DNA of 64,000 nucleotides, from NCBI GenBank assembly GCA_002389675.1, contig DGQF01000019.1, positions 100,518-164,517 of the forward strand, given 5' to 3'. Under the pieces are notes generated by a model. It made no database searches and was not told the DNA's origin. It saw only the letters and a program-made list of their open reading frames with translations. Shown piece by piece: positions 44,629-54,026 of this stretch (position 1 is its first letter; each line of letters starts with the position of its first letter). Position numbers and translations under genes: made by a program. The DNA is from Gammaproteobacteria bacterium UBA4421. GTDB lineage: Bacteria > Pseudomonadota > Gammaproteobacteria > Pseudomonadales > Azotimanducaceae.

Positions 44629-46104
44629 TCAATCACCTCCGGCAGCTGAGGATTTGTTGGCACGCTCATCAGCTGCCAATTTCAACAGGTTAGAGTTATG
44701 TGCTTGCCGGTCAATGCGGTATCGGGAGATAAGATAGATCGCCAACAAATATAAGCCACAGTAGGCCGGCAGAAAGAAGCTTGCAAGATCGGCTCGCATA
44801 CCGTCCGTCATCGCACTTGCACTTTGAATGCCATCCATGCCAACCAGCGTAACAATCGACCCCGCCAGAACAATACCCAACGCACTGACCGCTTTGGCGG
44901 CAAAACTTCGAGCAGCATAAAACAGGCCCTCTGATCGACGGCTGGTTTTCACTTGGCTATCTTCAACCACGTCGGCCATCATCGAATCCAGCATCACACC
45001 ACCAATAATAAAACCCACCACTTCGCTGGCGACAAACACAGAATAAATGATCAAGCTCATCCAACCGCCCGACTCAGGCCAATAACCCGCAAGCGTCAGC
45101 ACGTAGGGGATGGGATACAGGCATATCGCGCCCACCAAAGCCGTTATCGCAGTTTGTTTTTTACCCAACCTGCGGCCAAGCATCGGCGCTAAAAAATAGC
45201 TGATGAGCGGTGAGGCAAATACAAATAATCCGGTAACCGCAATCTGCGGCCCGCTAAATTCAAAAAAATAGGTCACGTTATAAAGATAAAGTGCTGTAGA
45301 CATGCCAGCTGCCGCGCCGACAATCAGTGAATAAACAAACAGCCAGAGAAAATTAGGGTTCGACAGCGACTGCATCATCTGGCTAATTTCATTCCAGATT
45401 TCAGTGAGGCGAAAGGGCTCAGCAGGCGGCGGCATACTCGCGGCAATTTTTTGGGTACCCAAACTAGAGACCAATATGCTAACCGCGATCAATGTCGCGC
45501 CTACCGCGCCATAGATCGAATAGCCGGCCTGAGCTGCGACACCGTAAGCGCCAACCCAAAAAGCCATATTAATCACATGAATACCATTGCCCCCATACCA
45601 GCCAAAGGCATGTCTTAACACCAGCCATTTGTTACGTTCGTCGTAGTCTTTCACCAAATCGGGCAACAATGCCACCGAAGGCACCTCAAACAACGTCACC
45701 GCCGTTCGAATCATCATTGCCGTCACCAGCAGGTACATCCATCGATTATCTTGCGTCAGTTCGATCACTGGATTGAAAAGCGCAAAAAAAGAAATTGGCA
45801 AGAGGATCAGTCCCGCGTACATAAACGGGTGTCGGCGACCCAATCGCGAATGCGTTTTATCCGACCAATGTCCCAAGAACAGATCTGACACTGCATCCCA
45901 TGCCATGGCAGTGGCAAGCGCCAGCGCCGCGAGATAACCCGGAATACCCAAAACTTGAGTCGCATAAATTAACAGGAGGTAACTAAAGGCGTTATTTTTC
46001 ACACCATAGGCTACTGCCGAAGATCCATAGAACCAGTACACGGGATTTTTTTCGGGGCTTGTCTTATCCAACGAGGGTTTCCAAACAGCTACCTGTACAA
46101 GCAA
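44629..46104 (-). CDS. GPH-type (melibiose-like) cation symporter of the MFS
   Basis: Twelve-helix transporter of 491 residues of the glycoside-pentoside-hexuronide/cation symporter group. The AMAWDAVSDLFLGHWSDKTHSRLGRRHP loop between helices 2 and 3 (shown as the family pattern) is typical, with DAVSD and GRRHP as key elements, and the LILLPISFFALFNP segment follows. Only a TTG is available as start because a stop lies just upstream. Substrate probably a sugar or sugar-like compound; related proteins occur in marine bacteria near xenobiotic and polymer genes. It has an intrinsic terminator downstream. Confidence 0.85.
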   Translation of the reverse strand: MLVQVAVWKPSLDKTSPEKNPVYWFYGSSAVAYGVKNNAFSYLLLIYATQVLGIPGYLAALALATAMAWDAVSDLFLGHWSDKTHSRLGRRHPFMYAGLILLPISFFALFNPVIELTQDNRWMYLLVTAMMIRTAVTLFEVPSVALLPDLVKDYDERNKWLVLRHAFGWYGGNGIHVINMAFWVGAYGVAAQAGYSIYGAVGATLIAVSILVSSLGTQKIAASMPPPAEPFRLTEIWNEISQMMQSLSNPNFLWLFVYSLIVGAAAGMSTALYLYNVTYFFEFSGPQIAVTGLFVFASPLISYFLAPMLGRRLGKKQTAITALVGAICLYPIPYVLTLAGYWPESGGWMSLIIYSVFVASEVVGFIIGGVMLDSMMADVVEDSQVKTSRRSEGLFYAARSFAAKAVSALGIVLAGSIVTLVGMDGIQSASAMTDGMRADLASFFLPAYCGLYLLAIYLISRYRIDRQAHNSNLLKLAADERANKSSAAGGD

Positions 46105-46193
46105 TATGACCGCAGGCGCAGTTCATCACAAGCCCAAAGATGCTCATCTATGCGGCGCCGCCACGACCCGGCAACGCCAGAGGCTTCAAAGCG

Positions 46194-48011
46194 CTATTTT
46201 TTCGCTTTCCTGGGCTTGCGTTTAGCAGGCTTTTCCCCCGATTGCGCAGCCCTCGCCATGGGTCGGTCCTGATTGGCTTTGCCGGCTTTGGACTTCTTTC
46301 CAGGAGCACGGACACGAGGCCCAGACACCTTCTTCTGTTTCACTGGAGATGCGCCACTTTGAGCACTCTTGATCCGGCTGATACCCAATTTATGTCCACA
46401 AATCCACACCTTGCGCAAATCATTAAAAACGTCGTCCGGCATCCCAATGGGCAGCTCGACCGTGCTGAACGTTGGCTCGATAGCTATCCTGCCAATATTT
46501 TTGGCATCCAAACCCGCCTCGTTAGCAATTGCACCAACAATATTGCTGGCTTTGACACCATGACTGTCACCAACCTCAAGCCGGAAACTTTCATACGGCA
46601 CGTCATCTTGCCCACGTCTGCGGCGACTACGCGGTTGGCGATCGACCTCACCCTCGATTGAGGGTGCAGCTTCGGCGTGTTTCCTGTCCGCTTTGAGCAG
46701 CAAAGGTTTATCGCCGATCGACATCTGCGCCAGCGCTGCAGCCACCTCTAGAGCCTCGGTTCCGTGCTCCTGTTGGTACTGTTCAACAAGGTTTCGGGTA
46801 AAAGACAAATCATCCTGTGCCAAAGCATCGGTGATTTTTTGTTTAAAACGAGCCACGCGTTTTTCATTAATCACCTGGACAGTAGGCAACGCCAACGGTT
46901 CGATCTTTTGTCGAGTTGCTCTTTCAATGGCATTGAGCATTCGGCGCTCACGCGGCGCTACAAATAAAATCGCCTCGCCCGCACGACCGGCCCTGCCAGT
47001 GCGTCCGATCCGATGCACATAGGCTTCTGTATCGTAGGGAATATCATAATTGACCACATGACTGATCCGATCCACATCTAAACCCCGGGCTGCCACGTCG
47101 GTGGCCACTAAGACATCGAGACTGCCCGCCTTTAGCCGATCGATGGTCTGTTCTCTATGCTTCTGGACCATATCACCGTTGAGCGCCGCAACACGAAAAC
47201 CGCGCCCCTCAAGACGATTGGCAAGCTCCGTGGTCGCTGTTTTTGTGCGAACAAAAATCAGGACACCATCGGTCTGCTCGACTTCAAATATTCGCACCAA
47301 GGCGTCCAGTTTAGGTAAACCGCCGACCAGCCAATAACGTTGCCGGATTGTCTCTGCCGTGCTGGCTTTGGCCGCTATCGAAACCTCTGCAGGCGACCTC
47401 ATAAATCGTCGCGCAATCGTTTGAATGACCTTAGGCATGGTGGCCGAGAACAGCGCCATTTGGCGATCAGCGGGCGTTTGCTCGAGAATCCACTGCACAT
47501 CGTCAATAAAACCCATTCGCAGCATTTCATCAGCTTCATCAAGAACAACGGCTTGCAAACCATCTAACTTCAATGTGCCTCGCCGCAAATGATCCGTAAC
47601 GCGTCCGGGTGTGCCAACCACCACATGAACACCACGTTTGAGTTGCTGCAGTTGAGGCCCGTAATCCTGCCCTCCATACACCGGCAACACATGAAAACCA
47701 TCTAGGTGCGACGCATAAGATTGAAAGGCTTCTGCCACCTGCAGTGCAAGCTCCCGCGTCGGTGCCAGGGTTAAAATCTGCACTTTGTTAATTTTCGTGT
47801 CCACTCGCGAAATCAAAGGCAACGCAAACGCGGCTGTTTTTCCCGTGCCCGTGGGCGCATGACCAAGGAGATCTTGACCGTTCATCAAATAGGGAATCGC
47901 CTGAGCCTGAATTGGCGAGGGTTTTACGTACCCCACATCATCCAACGCCGCCAGTAATTTAGGTGGTAAATCAAACGTTGTGAACGTTTCAACAGGCTGT
48001 TTTTCTAACAT
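46194..48011 (-). CDS. deaD: DEAD-box RNA helicase (CsdA/DeaD type)
   Basis: ATP-dependent RNA helicase that unwinds RNA duplexes in ribosome assembly and at low temperature. Motif I is APTGTGKT at residues 52-59, the DEAD box DEADEM near 160, SAT motif III, RGLDV motif V and HRIGRTGRAG motif VI. Residues about 485-560 form a DbpA/CsdA-type RNA-binding domain, and the C-terminus is a Lys/Arg-rich tail. I start at the ATG at 48011 (MLEKQPVETF); an upstream in-frame start at 48029 is possible. The terminal basic region may bind RNA non-specifically. Confidence 0.95.
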   Translation of the reverse strand: MLEKQPVETFTTFDLPPKLLAALDDVGYVKPSPIQAQAIPYLMNGQDLLGHAPTGTGKTAAFALPLISRVDTKINKVQILTLAPTRELALQVAEAFQSYASHLDGFHVLPVYGGQDYGPQLQQLKRGVHVVVGTPGRVTDHLRRGTLKLDGLQAVVLDEADEMLRMGFIDDVQWILEQTPADRQMALFSATMPKVIQTIARRFMRSPAEVSIAAKASTAETIRQRYWLVGGLPKLDALVRIFEVEQTDGVLIFVRTKTATTELANRLEGRGFRVAALNGDMVQKHREQTIDRLKAGSLDVLVATDVAARGLDVDRISHVVNYDIPYDTEAYVHRIGRTGRAGRAGEAILFVAPRERRMLNAIERATRQKIEPLALPTVQVINEKRVARFKQKITDALAQDDLSFTRNLVEQYQQEHGTEALEVAAALAQMSIGDKPLLLKADRKHAEAAPSIEGEVDRQPRSRRRRGQDDVPYESFRLEVGDSHGVKASNIVGAIANEAGLDAKNIGRIAIEPTFSTVELPIGMPDDVFNDLRKVWICGHKLGISRIKSAQSGASPVKQKKVSGPRVRAPGKKSKAGKANQDRPMARAAQSGEKPAKRKPRKAKK

Positions 48012-48241
48012 GGATATCGAGGACCGCACAGGGGATTGGCTGGGCCGCGCATGCTATACCCCAAAGAGCCCATAAGCGAGCAATGGTTACGCTAATCTCC
48101 GGCGCCTGACGCGCACATCACTCAATTGAACAGCGTGAGCCAAACCAAGGCCCGCAATAATCTCTAAGAACTGCCTCAGAGCAGTTTACATTCAGCACAG
48201 GCATCGACAGAATTAACAAAAATTCACAGGATCCTCGACCC

Positions 48242-48802
48242 ATGGCGGGCAGTCTTCGCGATCAATTGGTAAAAGCAGGTTTGGCAACCAGCGCTCAGGC
48301 AAAAAAAGCAGAACGCCAAGTTAATCGCTCAAACACACCAAAAAGCAAAAAATCTGACGAACCCAAAAAACCTGACGTCAAACAACGCGCGCAGCAACTT
48401 AAAAAAGCGAAGGCCGAAAAGGATCGTGCCGCAGCCCGCGTCCAGAACGATAAATACGCGGCACGCGCCCAGCGCGCTGAGATTAAACAAATCATTCTAC
48501 AAAATGATCAGCGGTCAAAAACCACAACGGATACTGACGTACCCTACAACTTTGTACATGGAAAAAAGATCAAGCGGCTGTATCTTCCTCAAGCACAAAA
48601 AGATCAACTGATCAGCGGCGTATTGGTTATTGTAAATAACGATGGGATTTACCATTTCGTCGAAAAAGCCGTCGCTGAAAAAATCAGTTTGCGAGACCCT
48701 AAGCGCATAATCGTTGATCATCAGACTGCCGCTGACAAACCCAGCAGCGAGGACGATGAATATTACGCGAAATTTGCTGTACCCGACGATTTAGACTGGT
48801 AG
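48242..48802 (+). CDS. DUF2058 family protein (YaiL-like)
   Basis: Protein of 186 residues of the DUF2058 family. The N-terminal half is highly basic and helical (GSLRDQLVKAGLATSAQAKKAERQV, then a Lys/Arg/Ala coiled segment to about residue 85). The C-terminal half is compact (PYNFVHGKKIKRLYLPQAQKDQLISGVL). Family members in gammaproteobacteria bind nucleic acid or ribosomal components but no function is established. It is divergent from deaD across 230 bp. Confidence 0.9.
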   Translation: MAGSLRDQLVKAGLATSAQAKKAERQVNRSNTPKSKKSDEPKKPDVKQRAQQLKKAKAEKDRAAARVQNDKYAARAQRAEIKQIILQNDQRSKTTTDTDVPYNFVHGKKIKRLYLPQAQKDQLISGVLVIVNNDGIYHFVEKAVAEKISLRDPKRIIVDHQTAADKPSSEDDEYYAKFAVPDDLDW

Positions 48803-48811
48803 TGCGTTAAG

Positions 48812-49057
48812 TCATCCGCCAGGAATTCTTGGCAGCAAAAAGATTTCCGCTTGCGCAGGAATCGCCTCACCCCAATTATCTCGAAAGATATTTCCATCAA
48901 TAGAGACCGCGATGCCGGCCTCTAGTTTTTCCGCCATGCGCGGATACTGCTCTACAACCTTGCGCAAAAGCTCTCGAATGGTCGCGGCTTCAATGTTGAT
49001 CGAAGCCGCGCCATTAGCCGCGTCTCGAAGCGTGCCCGAAAGCTGCACCTCTAACAT
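48812..49057 (-). CDS. MoaD/ThiS-like ubiquitin-fold protein
   Basis: A small 81-residue beta-grasp protein ending in RIPGG. The Gly-Gly terminus is what an E1-like enzyme adenylates to load sulfur. MEVQL-type N-terminal strand, the helix AATIRELLRKVVEQYPRMAEKL, and the PAQAEIFLLPRI strand match the fold. Its ATG overlaps the stop of the molybdenum hydroxylase large-subunit gene by one base, so it is co-translated with it. It may carry sulfur for the sulfido ligand of that enzyme's molybdenum, or for the cofactor. No partner E1 is encoded nearby. Confidence 0.85.
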   Translation of the reverse strand: MLEVQLSGTLRDAANGAASINIEAATIRELLRKVVEQYPRMAEKLEAGIAVSIDGNIFRDNWGEAIPAQAEIFLLPRIPGG

Positions 49058-51339
49058 CAGCCAGCGGAAACCTCTTGGTGCATCGCCGCTTCAGCCTTGA
49101 TGGCTTTTCGAATACGTGGTGGCGACATGGGAATATGATCCATCCTCACGCCCGCAGCGTTTGATACCGCGTTTGCAATCGCTGCTAACGGCGGCACAAT
49201 CGACGTTTCACCGACCCCGCGAATCCCATAAGGGTGATTAGGATTGGGAATCTCAAGGATTTCTGTATCGATAAAGGGCAAATCAGAACACACGGGAATT
49301 CGATAATCTAAGAACCCCGGATTTTGCAGTCGCCCATCTTCTCCGTAGATATACTCTTCGTTGAGCGCCCAACCTATCCCTTGAGCTGCCCCTCCTTGAA
49401 ATTGTCCTTCGACATAATCAGGATGGATCGCCTTGCCCGCATCCTGGACAACGGTGTAACGCACAACACGCGTAGAACCGGTCTCCGGATCCACCTCAAC
49501 ATCACAGATATGACTGGCAAAAGAAACGCCTGCTCCGTCGGCTACCGTCTCACTGTGTCCTGCGATCGGGCCTCCAGTATTGGGTGAAGCTTTGGCAATC
49601 TGTGCCAAGCTCAGCGGACCCAGATTGCTGTGTTCAACGCCCTTCGCAACCGCCTCTCCATCAACCCAATCAACCTCTTCAGGGTCAATATCCCAAGTCT
49701 TCGCCGCGCGCGACTTAAGCTCTTCGATTGCATTTCGAGCGGCAAAAATTGTTGCCATGCCGGAGGAAAAAGTACCCCGGCTCCCTTCGGTTGTATCATT
49801 GTGGCCCAGAGAAGCTGTATCGCCGATGTTACATTTGACATGTTCATAGGGAATTCCCAATTCTTCAGCGGCGATCAACGATAGCGATGCCCGCGCGCCG
49901 CCAACATCAACTGTACCGACGGTCATATTGACCGTTCCGTCAACACCGATATTCAGGTCGGTACACGTCTGACCGCCAAAGTTAAACCAGAAGCCGCAAG
50001 CCATACCCCGACCTTGATTTTTACCCAGCGGCGCATGCATGTGGGGATGATTTTTCACCGCCTCGAGCGTGGGGCCAATACCAATCGGCCCATAGGTTGG
50101 CCCATAGGACGCTTTGGTTCCTTCTTTAGCCGCATTGAGCAGGCGAAACTCTACCGCATCCATGTTCAGTTCAGCGGCCAACAAATCGATGGTGCTTTCC
50201 ACGCCAAAAGCCGCCATAGGCGCCGAGGGTGCGCGATAAGCTGCTACCTTTGGCCGATTGACCAGCACGTCGTAACCCACACTTTGAACATTTTCCAGGT
50301 CGTAACAAGCAAACGCTGTCATCGCCCCCAACATTCCCCAAATGCCGGGAAATGCGCCGTCCTGGTAACGTAACGTTGCGGTCGCTGCAGTGATGCGCCC
50401 ATCATTTGTGCAGCCGATTTTAATATCCATGGACGTTGACGACGTGGGTCCAGAGGCGCGAAATACATCCTCCCGGCTCATGACTAACTTAACCGGGCGG
50501 TTCGCTTTACGGGAAAGCGCAAGCGCCAGAGGTTCCATCCAAACGTGGGTTTTACCCCCAAAACCGCCACCAATTTCCGATGACGTCACCTTCAATTTGG
50601 CAATATCCATGCCCAACAACGACGCGCATAGGTTACGGAACGTGTAATGGCCCTGCGTTGTTACCCACAGCTCTCCCTGTCCATCGGGTCCAACGGTGGC
50701 CAAGCAAGCATGCGGCTCAATGTACCCCTGGTGAGTCTGTTCAGTTTTGTAGCTTTTCTCAACAATCTTGTCAGCCTTGGCGAAACCGGCTTCAACATCA
50801 CCATGACCAAAGGTGGATATCTGCGCAATGTTTGTGGGCTTGTCAGAGGGTTCCCCGCCAGCCGTACGCACGTGAGGTTGGACAATCGGTGCGTTTGAGC
50901 GCATCGCAGCATCTACGTCTGTCACATGCGGCAATACCTTGTAATCCACCGAAATCAAGCTGAGCGCGCGCCGCGCAGTTTCCGCGTCAATCGCCGCAAC
51001 GGCCGCAACCGCGTGTCCGTCATAGAGCGCGCGACCACGGGCCATGCAATTTTCTAAAATATCGTAATTTCCGCGATTACCATTGGTCAGATCCGGCAAA
51101 TCTGCACTTGTGATAACCGCTTTGACGCCTTTGAGTTTCTCAGCTTTTGACGTGTCGATCTTCTTGATCTTCGCGTGCGCATGAGGAGAGCGAAGAATAG
51201 CGCCTACCAACTGTCCAGGCGCACTTGCATCGGCGCCATAACGCGCTCGACCGGTGACTTTATCCACGCCATCGGGACGATCTGGGCGAGAGCCGACAAG
51301 CTTAAACTTTTGATCGGTGAACTGGGTATCGAGTGTCAT
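49057..51339 (-). CDS. Molybdenum hydroxylase large subunit (xanthine dehydrogenase family)
   Basis: Molybdopterin-binding subunit of 760 residues. Moco contacts are visible in SEIGGGFGGKTHVW, and the catalytic Glu region RGVGETSIVPPLAAIANAV lies near the C-terminus. The active-site loop reads AYRAPSAP, not the AYRCSFR of form I CO dehydrogenase, so it is not a CO oxidiser of that type. It belongs with the FAD and 2Fe-2S subunits encoded upstream, together oxidising an aldehyde, purine or similar heterocycle. AAGGAG precedes the ATG. A 7-bp hairpin lies just before it, in the gap after the 2Fe-2S gene. Confidence 0.92.
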   Translation of the reverse strand: MTLDTQFTDQKFKLVGSRPDRPDGVDKVTGRARYGADASAPGQLVGAILRSPHAHAKIKKIDTSKAEKLKGVKAVITSADLPDLTNGNRGNYDILENCMARGRALYDGHAVAAVAAIDAETARRALSLISVDYKVLPHVTDVDAAMRSNAPIVQPHVRTAGGEPSDKPTNIAQISTFGHGDVEAGFAKADKIVEKSYKTEQTHQGYIEPHACLATVGPDGQGELWVTTQGHYTFRNLCASLLGMDIAKLKVTSSEIGGGFGGKTHVWMEPLALALSRKANRPVKLVMSREDVFRASGPTSSTSMDIKIGCTNDGRITAATATLRYQDGAFPGIWGMLGAMTAFACYDLENVQSVGYDVLVNRPKVAAYRAPSAPMAAFGVESTIDLLAAELNMDAVEFRLLNAAKEGTKASYGPTYGPIGIGPTLEAVKNHPHMHAPLGKNQGRGMACGFWFNFGGQTCTDLNIGVDGTVNMTVGTVDVGGARASLSLIAAEELGIPYEHVKCNIGDTASLGHNDTTEGSRGTFSSGMATIFAARNAIEELKSRAAKTWDIDPEEVDWVDGEAVAKGVEHSNLGPLSLAQIAKASPNTGGPIAGHSETVADGAGVSFASHICDVEVDPETGSTRVVRYTVVQDAGKAIHPDYVEGQFQGGAAQGIGWALNEEYIYGEDGRLQNPGFLDYRIPVCSDLPFIDTEILEIPNPNHPYGIRGVGETSIVPPLAAIANAVSNAAGVRMDHIPMSPPRIRKAIKAEAAMHQEVSAG

Positions 51340-51358
51340 TGTGACTTCTCCTTTCTAA

Positions 51359-51376
51359 AGCAAGCTAACGCTTGCT
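51359..51376. other. Perfect 7-bp hairpin between small and large subunit genes
   Basis: AGCAAGC (51359-51365), loop TAAC, GCTTGCT (51370-51376). It sits in the 75-bp gap between the 2Fe-2S gene and the large-subunit gene, close to the AAGGAG of the latter. No U-tract follows, so it may regulate mRNA processing or large-subunit translation rather than end transcription. Confidence 0.4.
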
Positions 51377-51414
51377 GAAACTATGCTTAAAATCTGTTCC
51401 AAAGTTATATTTCT

Positions 51415-51918
51415 TTAGCGCTTTTTCGAGCCTTTCGTTGTCGCCTCTTGGCTGAGCTCTTTCGCGGTCGCACTCACAGCACGCACAATTTTATCGTATC
51501 CCGTACACCGACAAAGATTGCCCGCCAATGCGTAACGAATCTCTGTCTCGGTTGGGTCGGGGTTACGATCCAGCAGAGCCTTTGCGGCCATTAAAAAACC
51601 GGGGGTGCAGATTCCACACTGCAGTGCCGCATTTTCGATAAACTGGCGCTGCAGCGGGTGTAATTGATCCCCTTGAGCCATGCCTTCAACAGTCTGGACC
51701 TGTCGACCTTCCACTTCAGCACCCAGCATCAAACAGGCACAAACCAGTTGTCCGTCGACCGTGACGCTACACGCGCCGCAGTCTCCTGTGCCACAACCTT
51801 CTTTTGCGCCAGTCAAGCCAAGACGATTGCGCAACACATCGAGTAAAGACTCGCTGCCGGGACAAACAAATTCCACATCATCACCATTGACGGTGGTCGA
51901 AACATGTACTCCAGCCAT
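51415..51918 (-). CDS. Molybdenum hydroxylase 2Fe-2S subunit
   Basis: Two-cluster iron-sulfur subunit of 167 residues, numbered from the ATG at 51918. Plant-type cluster: C42, C47, C50 and C62 (GCGTGDCGAC). Second cluster: C101, C104, C136 and C138 (CGICTPG, LCRCTGY). It passes electrons from the molybdenum site to FAD. The ATG overlaps the FAD subunit's stop by one base (TGATG), so the pair is translationally coupled; the GTG one codon upstream is unlikely. A basic C-terminal tail (TTKGSKKR) is extra. Confidence 0.95.
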   Translation of the reverse strand: MAGVHVSTTVNGDDVEFVCPGSESLLDVLRNRLGLTGAKEGCGTGDCGACSVTVDGQLVCACLMLGAEVEGRQVQTVEGMAQGDQLHPLQRQFIENAALQCGICTPGFLMAAKALLDRNPDPTETEIRYALAGNLCRCTGYDKIVRAVSATAKELSQEATTKGSKKR

Positions 51919-52778
51919 CACTTACCTCCCGCACGTTCGTAGGCCAACTTTGCTGCGCGACGGGCTAAGACACCCGCCACTTCAGTCCTGAATTCAACAG
52001 TCCCTCGTTTGTCATCAATCGGCGCACATGCCGCTTCACAAGCCGCCGCAAGATTCGCCAATGCATCGTCGTCGAGTGTAGAGCCTATGATCGCTTTCGC
52101 CGCCGCCGGCACCAATACCACAGTCGGCGCGACAGCACCCAACACAACACGCGCCGCTGTTACCACGCCCTTTGGTCCGAGCGTTAAGTTCACCGCCGCA
52201 CTGCATACCGCAATATCCATTTCCGTGCGCGGCGTAAATCGCAGGTAGGCATCTCCCGATTTCGGCGCTGGCGTCGGCAGCACAATGGCTTCGATGAACT
52301 CACCCTTTTCAAGTGACGTACGACCGGGTCCCGTGACAACTTTTTCTACCGCTACCGAGCGCCTACCGCCCGCCCCGACAATGGCTGCCTTGGCCCGCGC
52401 CGCAACCATTGCAGGCACACTATCGGCAGCAGGAGAGGCGTTACATAAGTTTCCGGCAACTGTACAGCGGCCCTGAACCTGATCAGACCCTATGAGATTG
52501 GCCGCTTCGACAACGCCCGGCCAAGCTTTGACCAGTGCTGCATCACGACCCAATTGAGCGCAGGGCACACCGGCGCCAATTTTGAAACCAGACGCGGTTT
52601 TTGTAATCGCCTGCGTGGCCGGTATGCGTTTTATATCAACAATTAATTCCGGATCAATGGCTCCGCTTTTCATGCGGACCAGCAGGTCGGTACCACCGGC
52701 TAATAAAAAGGCGCTACCTTTAGCGTTGGCCATCAAATCGGCAACGGCTTTTGACGATGTTGGTGCTTCGTATCTCAA
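51918..52778 (-). CDS. Molybdenum hydroxylase FAD-binding subunit
   Basis: FAD-binding subunit of 286 residues, of the CoxM/CutM type. FAD contacts are seen in LLAGGTDLLVRMKSG near residues 25-40 and TVAGNLCNASPAADSVPAMV near 107-125. It takes electrons from the 2Fe-2S subunit and passes them on to an acceptor. The start is a TTG with a strong GGGGGAG site. First gene of the operon FAD - 2Fe-2S - Moco - MoaD-like; its promoter must lie upstream of 52778, in the 114 bp shared with the PhyH-like gene. Confidence 0.93.
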   Translation of the reverse strand: MRYEAPTSSKAVADLMANAKGSAFLLAGGTDLLVRMKSGAIDPELIVDIKRIPATQAITKTASGFKIGAGVPCAQLGRDAALVKAWPGVVEAANLIGSDQVQGRCTVAGNLCNASPAADSVPAMVAARAKAAIVGAGGRRSVAVEKVVTGPGRTSLEKGEFIEAIVLPTPAPKSGDAYLRFTPRTEMDIAVCSAAVNLTLGPKGVVTAARVVLGAVAPTVVLVPAAAKAIIGSTLDDDALANLAAACEAACAPIDDKRGTVEFRTEVAGVLARRAAKLAYERAGGK

Positions 52779-52892
52779 GCTTCTCCCCCCTTGCTTATAA
52801 ACTTTACAGACAACTTATCATGTCACTTCTCGAAGCAGAAGCGAAGCATCTCGACGATAGATTCTCGCAAGTTTTACACTTATCCTGCGGCG

Positions 52893-53957
52893 ATGGCGAA
52901 CAACGAAACATTGTCCAGACTAAAAGCGACCCCCGTGACTGACCTTGCACAGCCACTGACCGCAGCTCAAATTGGTTGTTGGCAGAAAGAGGGCGCGGTG
53001 CTGGTGTCCAACCTTTTTCCTGATAACGACGTCAACTTTCTGCACCAAGCAGCCAGCGATCGCTTTCCGCAACCCGGAACCCTGAATGCTGATGAAACTC
53101 AGGATTTTGGCAGTGCCGGCGCCATGAATTTTCCGTCAGAATTGGCGGAATTCAACAACATTGTTCTGAACCCCCGGCTACTACAGGCGGTCGCCGCCTT
53201 GTTGGAGGTTAAGGTCAGCGAACTGCGATTGAGCCAAGCTGATCTCTGGCCAAAATATGGGCGTGCGCAAAAACCCGGAACAAGCCTAGATAATAGCGAC
53301 CAACGAATACATGTCGACTACCCGAATCATAGTTTAGCTCACCCTACCCCTTGGTCGCGGCCAGAAGCCGTTGAAATGATGTTATACCTGAGCGATGGCA
53401 AAACCTGTGGTGGCGGCACCGCCTACGTCGCCCGCCGCGGCGACAGCGATCCAGCGTATCGCTGGCCAATCGTCGACAGCCCGGGCATTGGCACCTTAGA
53501 TTACGTCAACGACCGAACAAAAGCCGAAGAGTACCTCGCCAGGGTAAAACCGCAGATCAGCACATTCCGGAGCCTTTTATATGAACGTGAAACCCAGATC
53601 GACTACGATTTTGGAGACCTACTGCTCTACCGCCACGACACTTGGCATCGCGGCAACCCTGTCAATCCTGGCACCTGCCGATTTGCTTTAAACGTGACTT
53701 ACCGAAAAGCCAGCGCTGAGTGGATCAGCACATTGCACATCGGCTGGGCATGGTCGGCCTATCATAAGAGTAAGTTTCTTGAACGTTTAATTGCTACCTG
53801 TACGCTCGACCAACGTGCGGTGCTCGGTTTCCCCCAACCGCAAAGCGACTACTGGTGCGATGAAACACTCGCAGGCGTGGCCGCACGATATGGTGCTTTG
53901 GGGATGGATATGCGGCCCTATACGCAAGCGCACAAAATGCGCAACCGGCAACCATGA
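52893..53957 (+). CDS. Phytanoyl-CoA dioxygenase (PhyH)-like protein
   Basis: Fe(II)/2-oxoglutarate oxygenase fold of 354 residues. Numbered from the ATG at 52893: HVD at residues 140-142 and the distal His H252 in WHRGNPV form the metal triad, and R263 (CRFALNV) can bind 2-oxoglutarate. An additional domain follows the core (residues about 275-354), with HIGWAWSAYHKSKFLERLI. The frame extends upstream to 52791, but the ATG at 52893 fits the family start. It is divergent from the molybdenum hydroxylase operon and convergent with the next gene. Substrate unknown. Confidence 0.85.
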   Translation: MANNETLSRLKATPVTDLAQPLTAAQIGCWQKEGAVLVSNLFPDNDVNFLHQAASDRFPQPGTLNADETQDFGSAGAMNFPSELAEFNNIVLNPRLLQAVAALLEVKVSELRLSQADLWPKYGRAQKPGTSLDNSDQRIHVDYPNHSLAHPTPWSRPEAVEMMLYLSDGKTCGGGTAYVARRGDSDPAYRWPIVDSPGIGTLDYVNDRTKAEEYLARVKPQISTFRSLLYERETQIDYDFGDLLLYRHDTWHRGNPVNPGTCRFALNVTYRKASAEWISTLHIGWAWSAYHKSKFLERLIATCTLDQRAVLGFPQPQSDYWCDETLAGVAARYGALGMDMRPYTQAHKMRNRQP

Positions 53958-54026
53958 TCAGTGCATCAACCCAACAGCAAAAGCCGGCCGGGGCGCCCGC
54001 AGGCAAGCTCCCGCAATAGGCCCAAT

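Noticed and set aside
49057..51339. Form I CO dehydrogenase (coxL)
   Set aside because: The AYRCSFR active-site loop is absent; AYRAPSAP is found instead, so CO oxidation is not supported.
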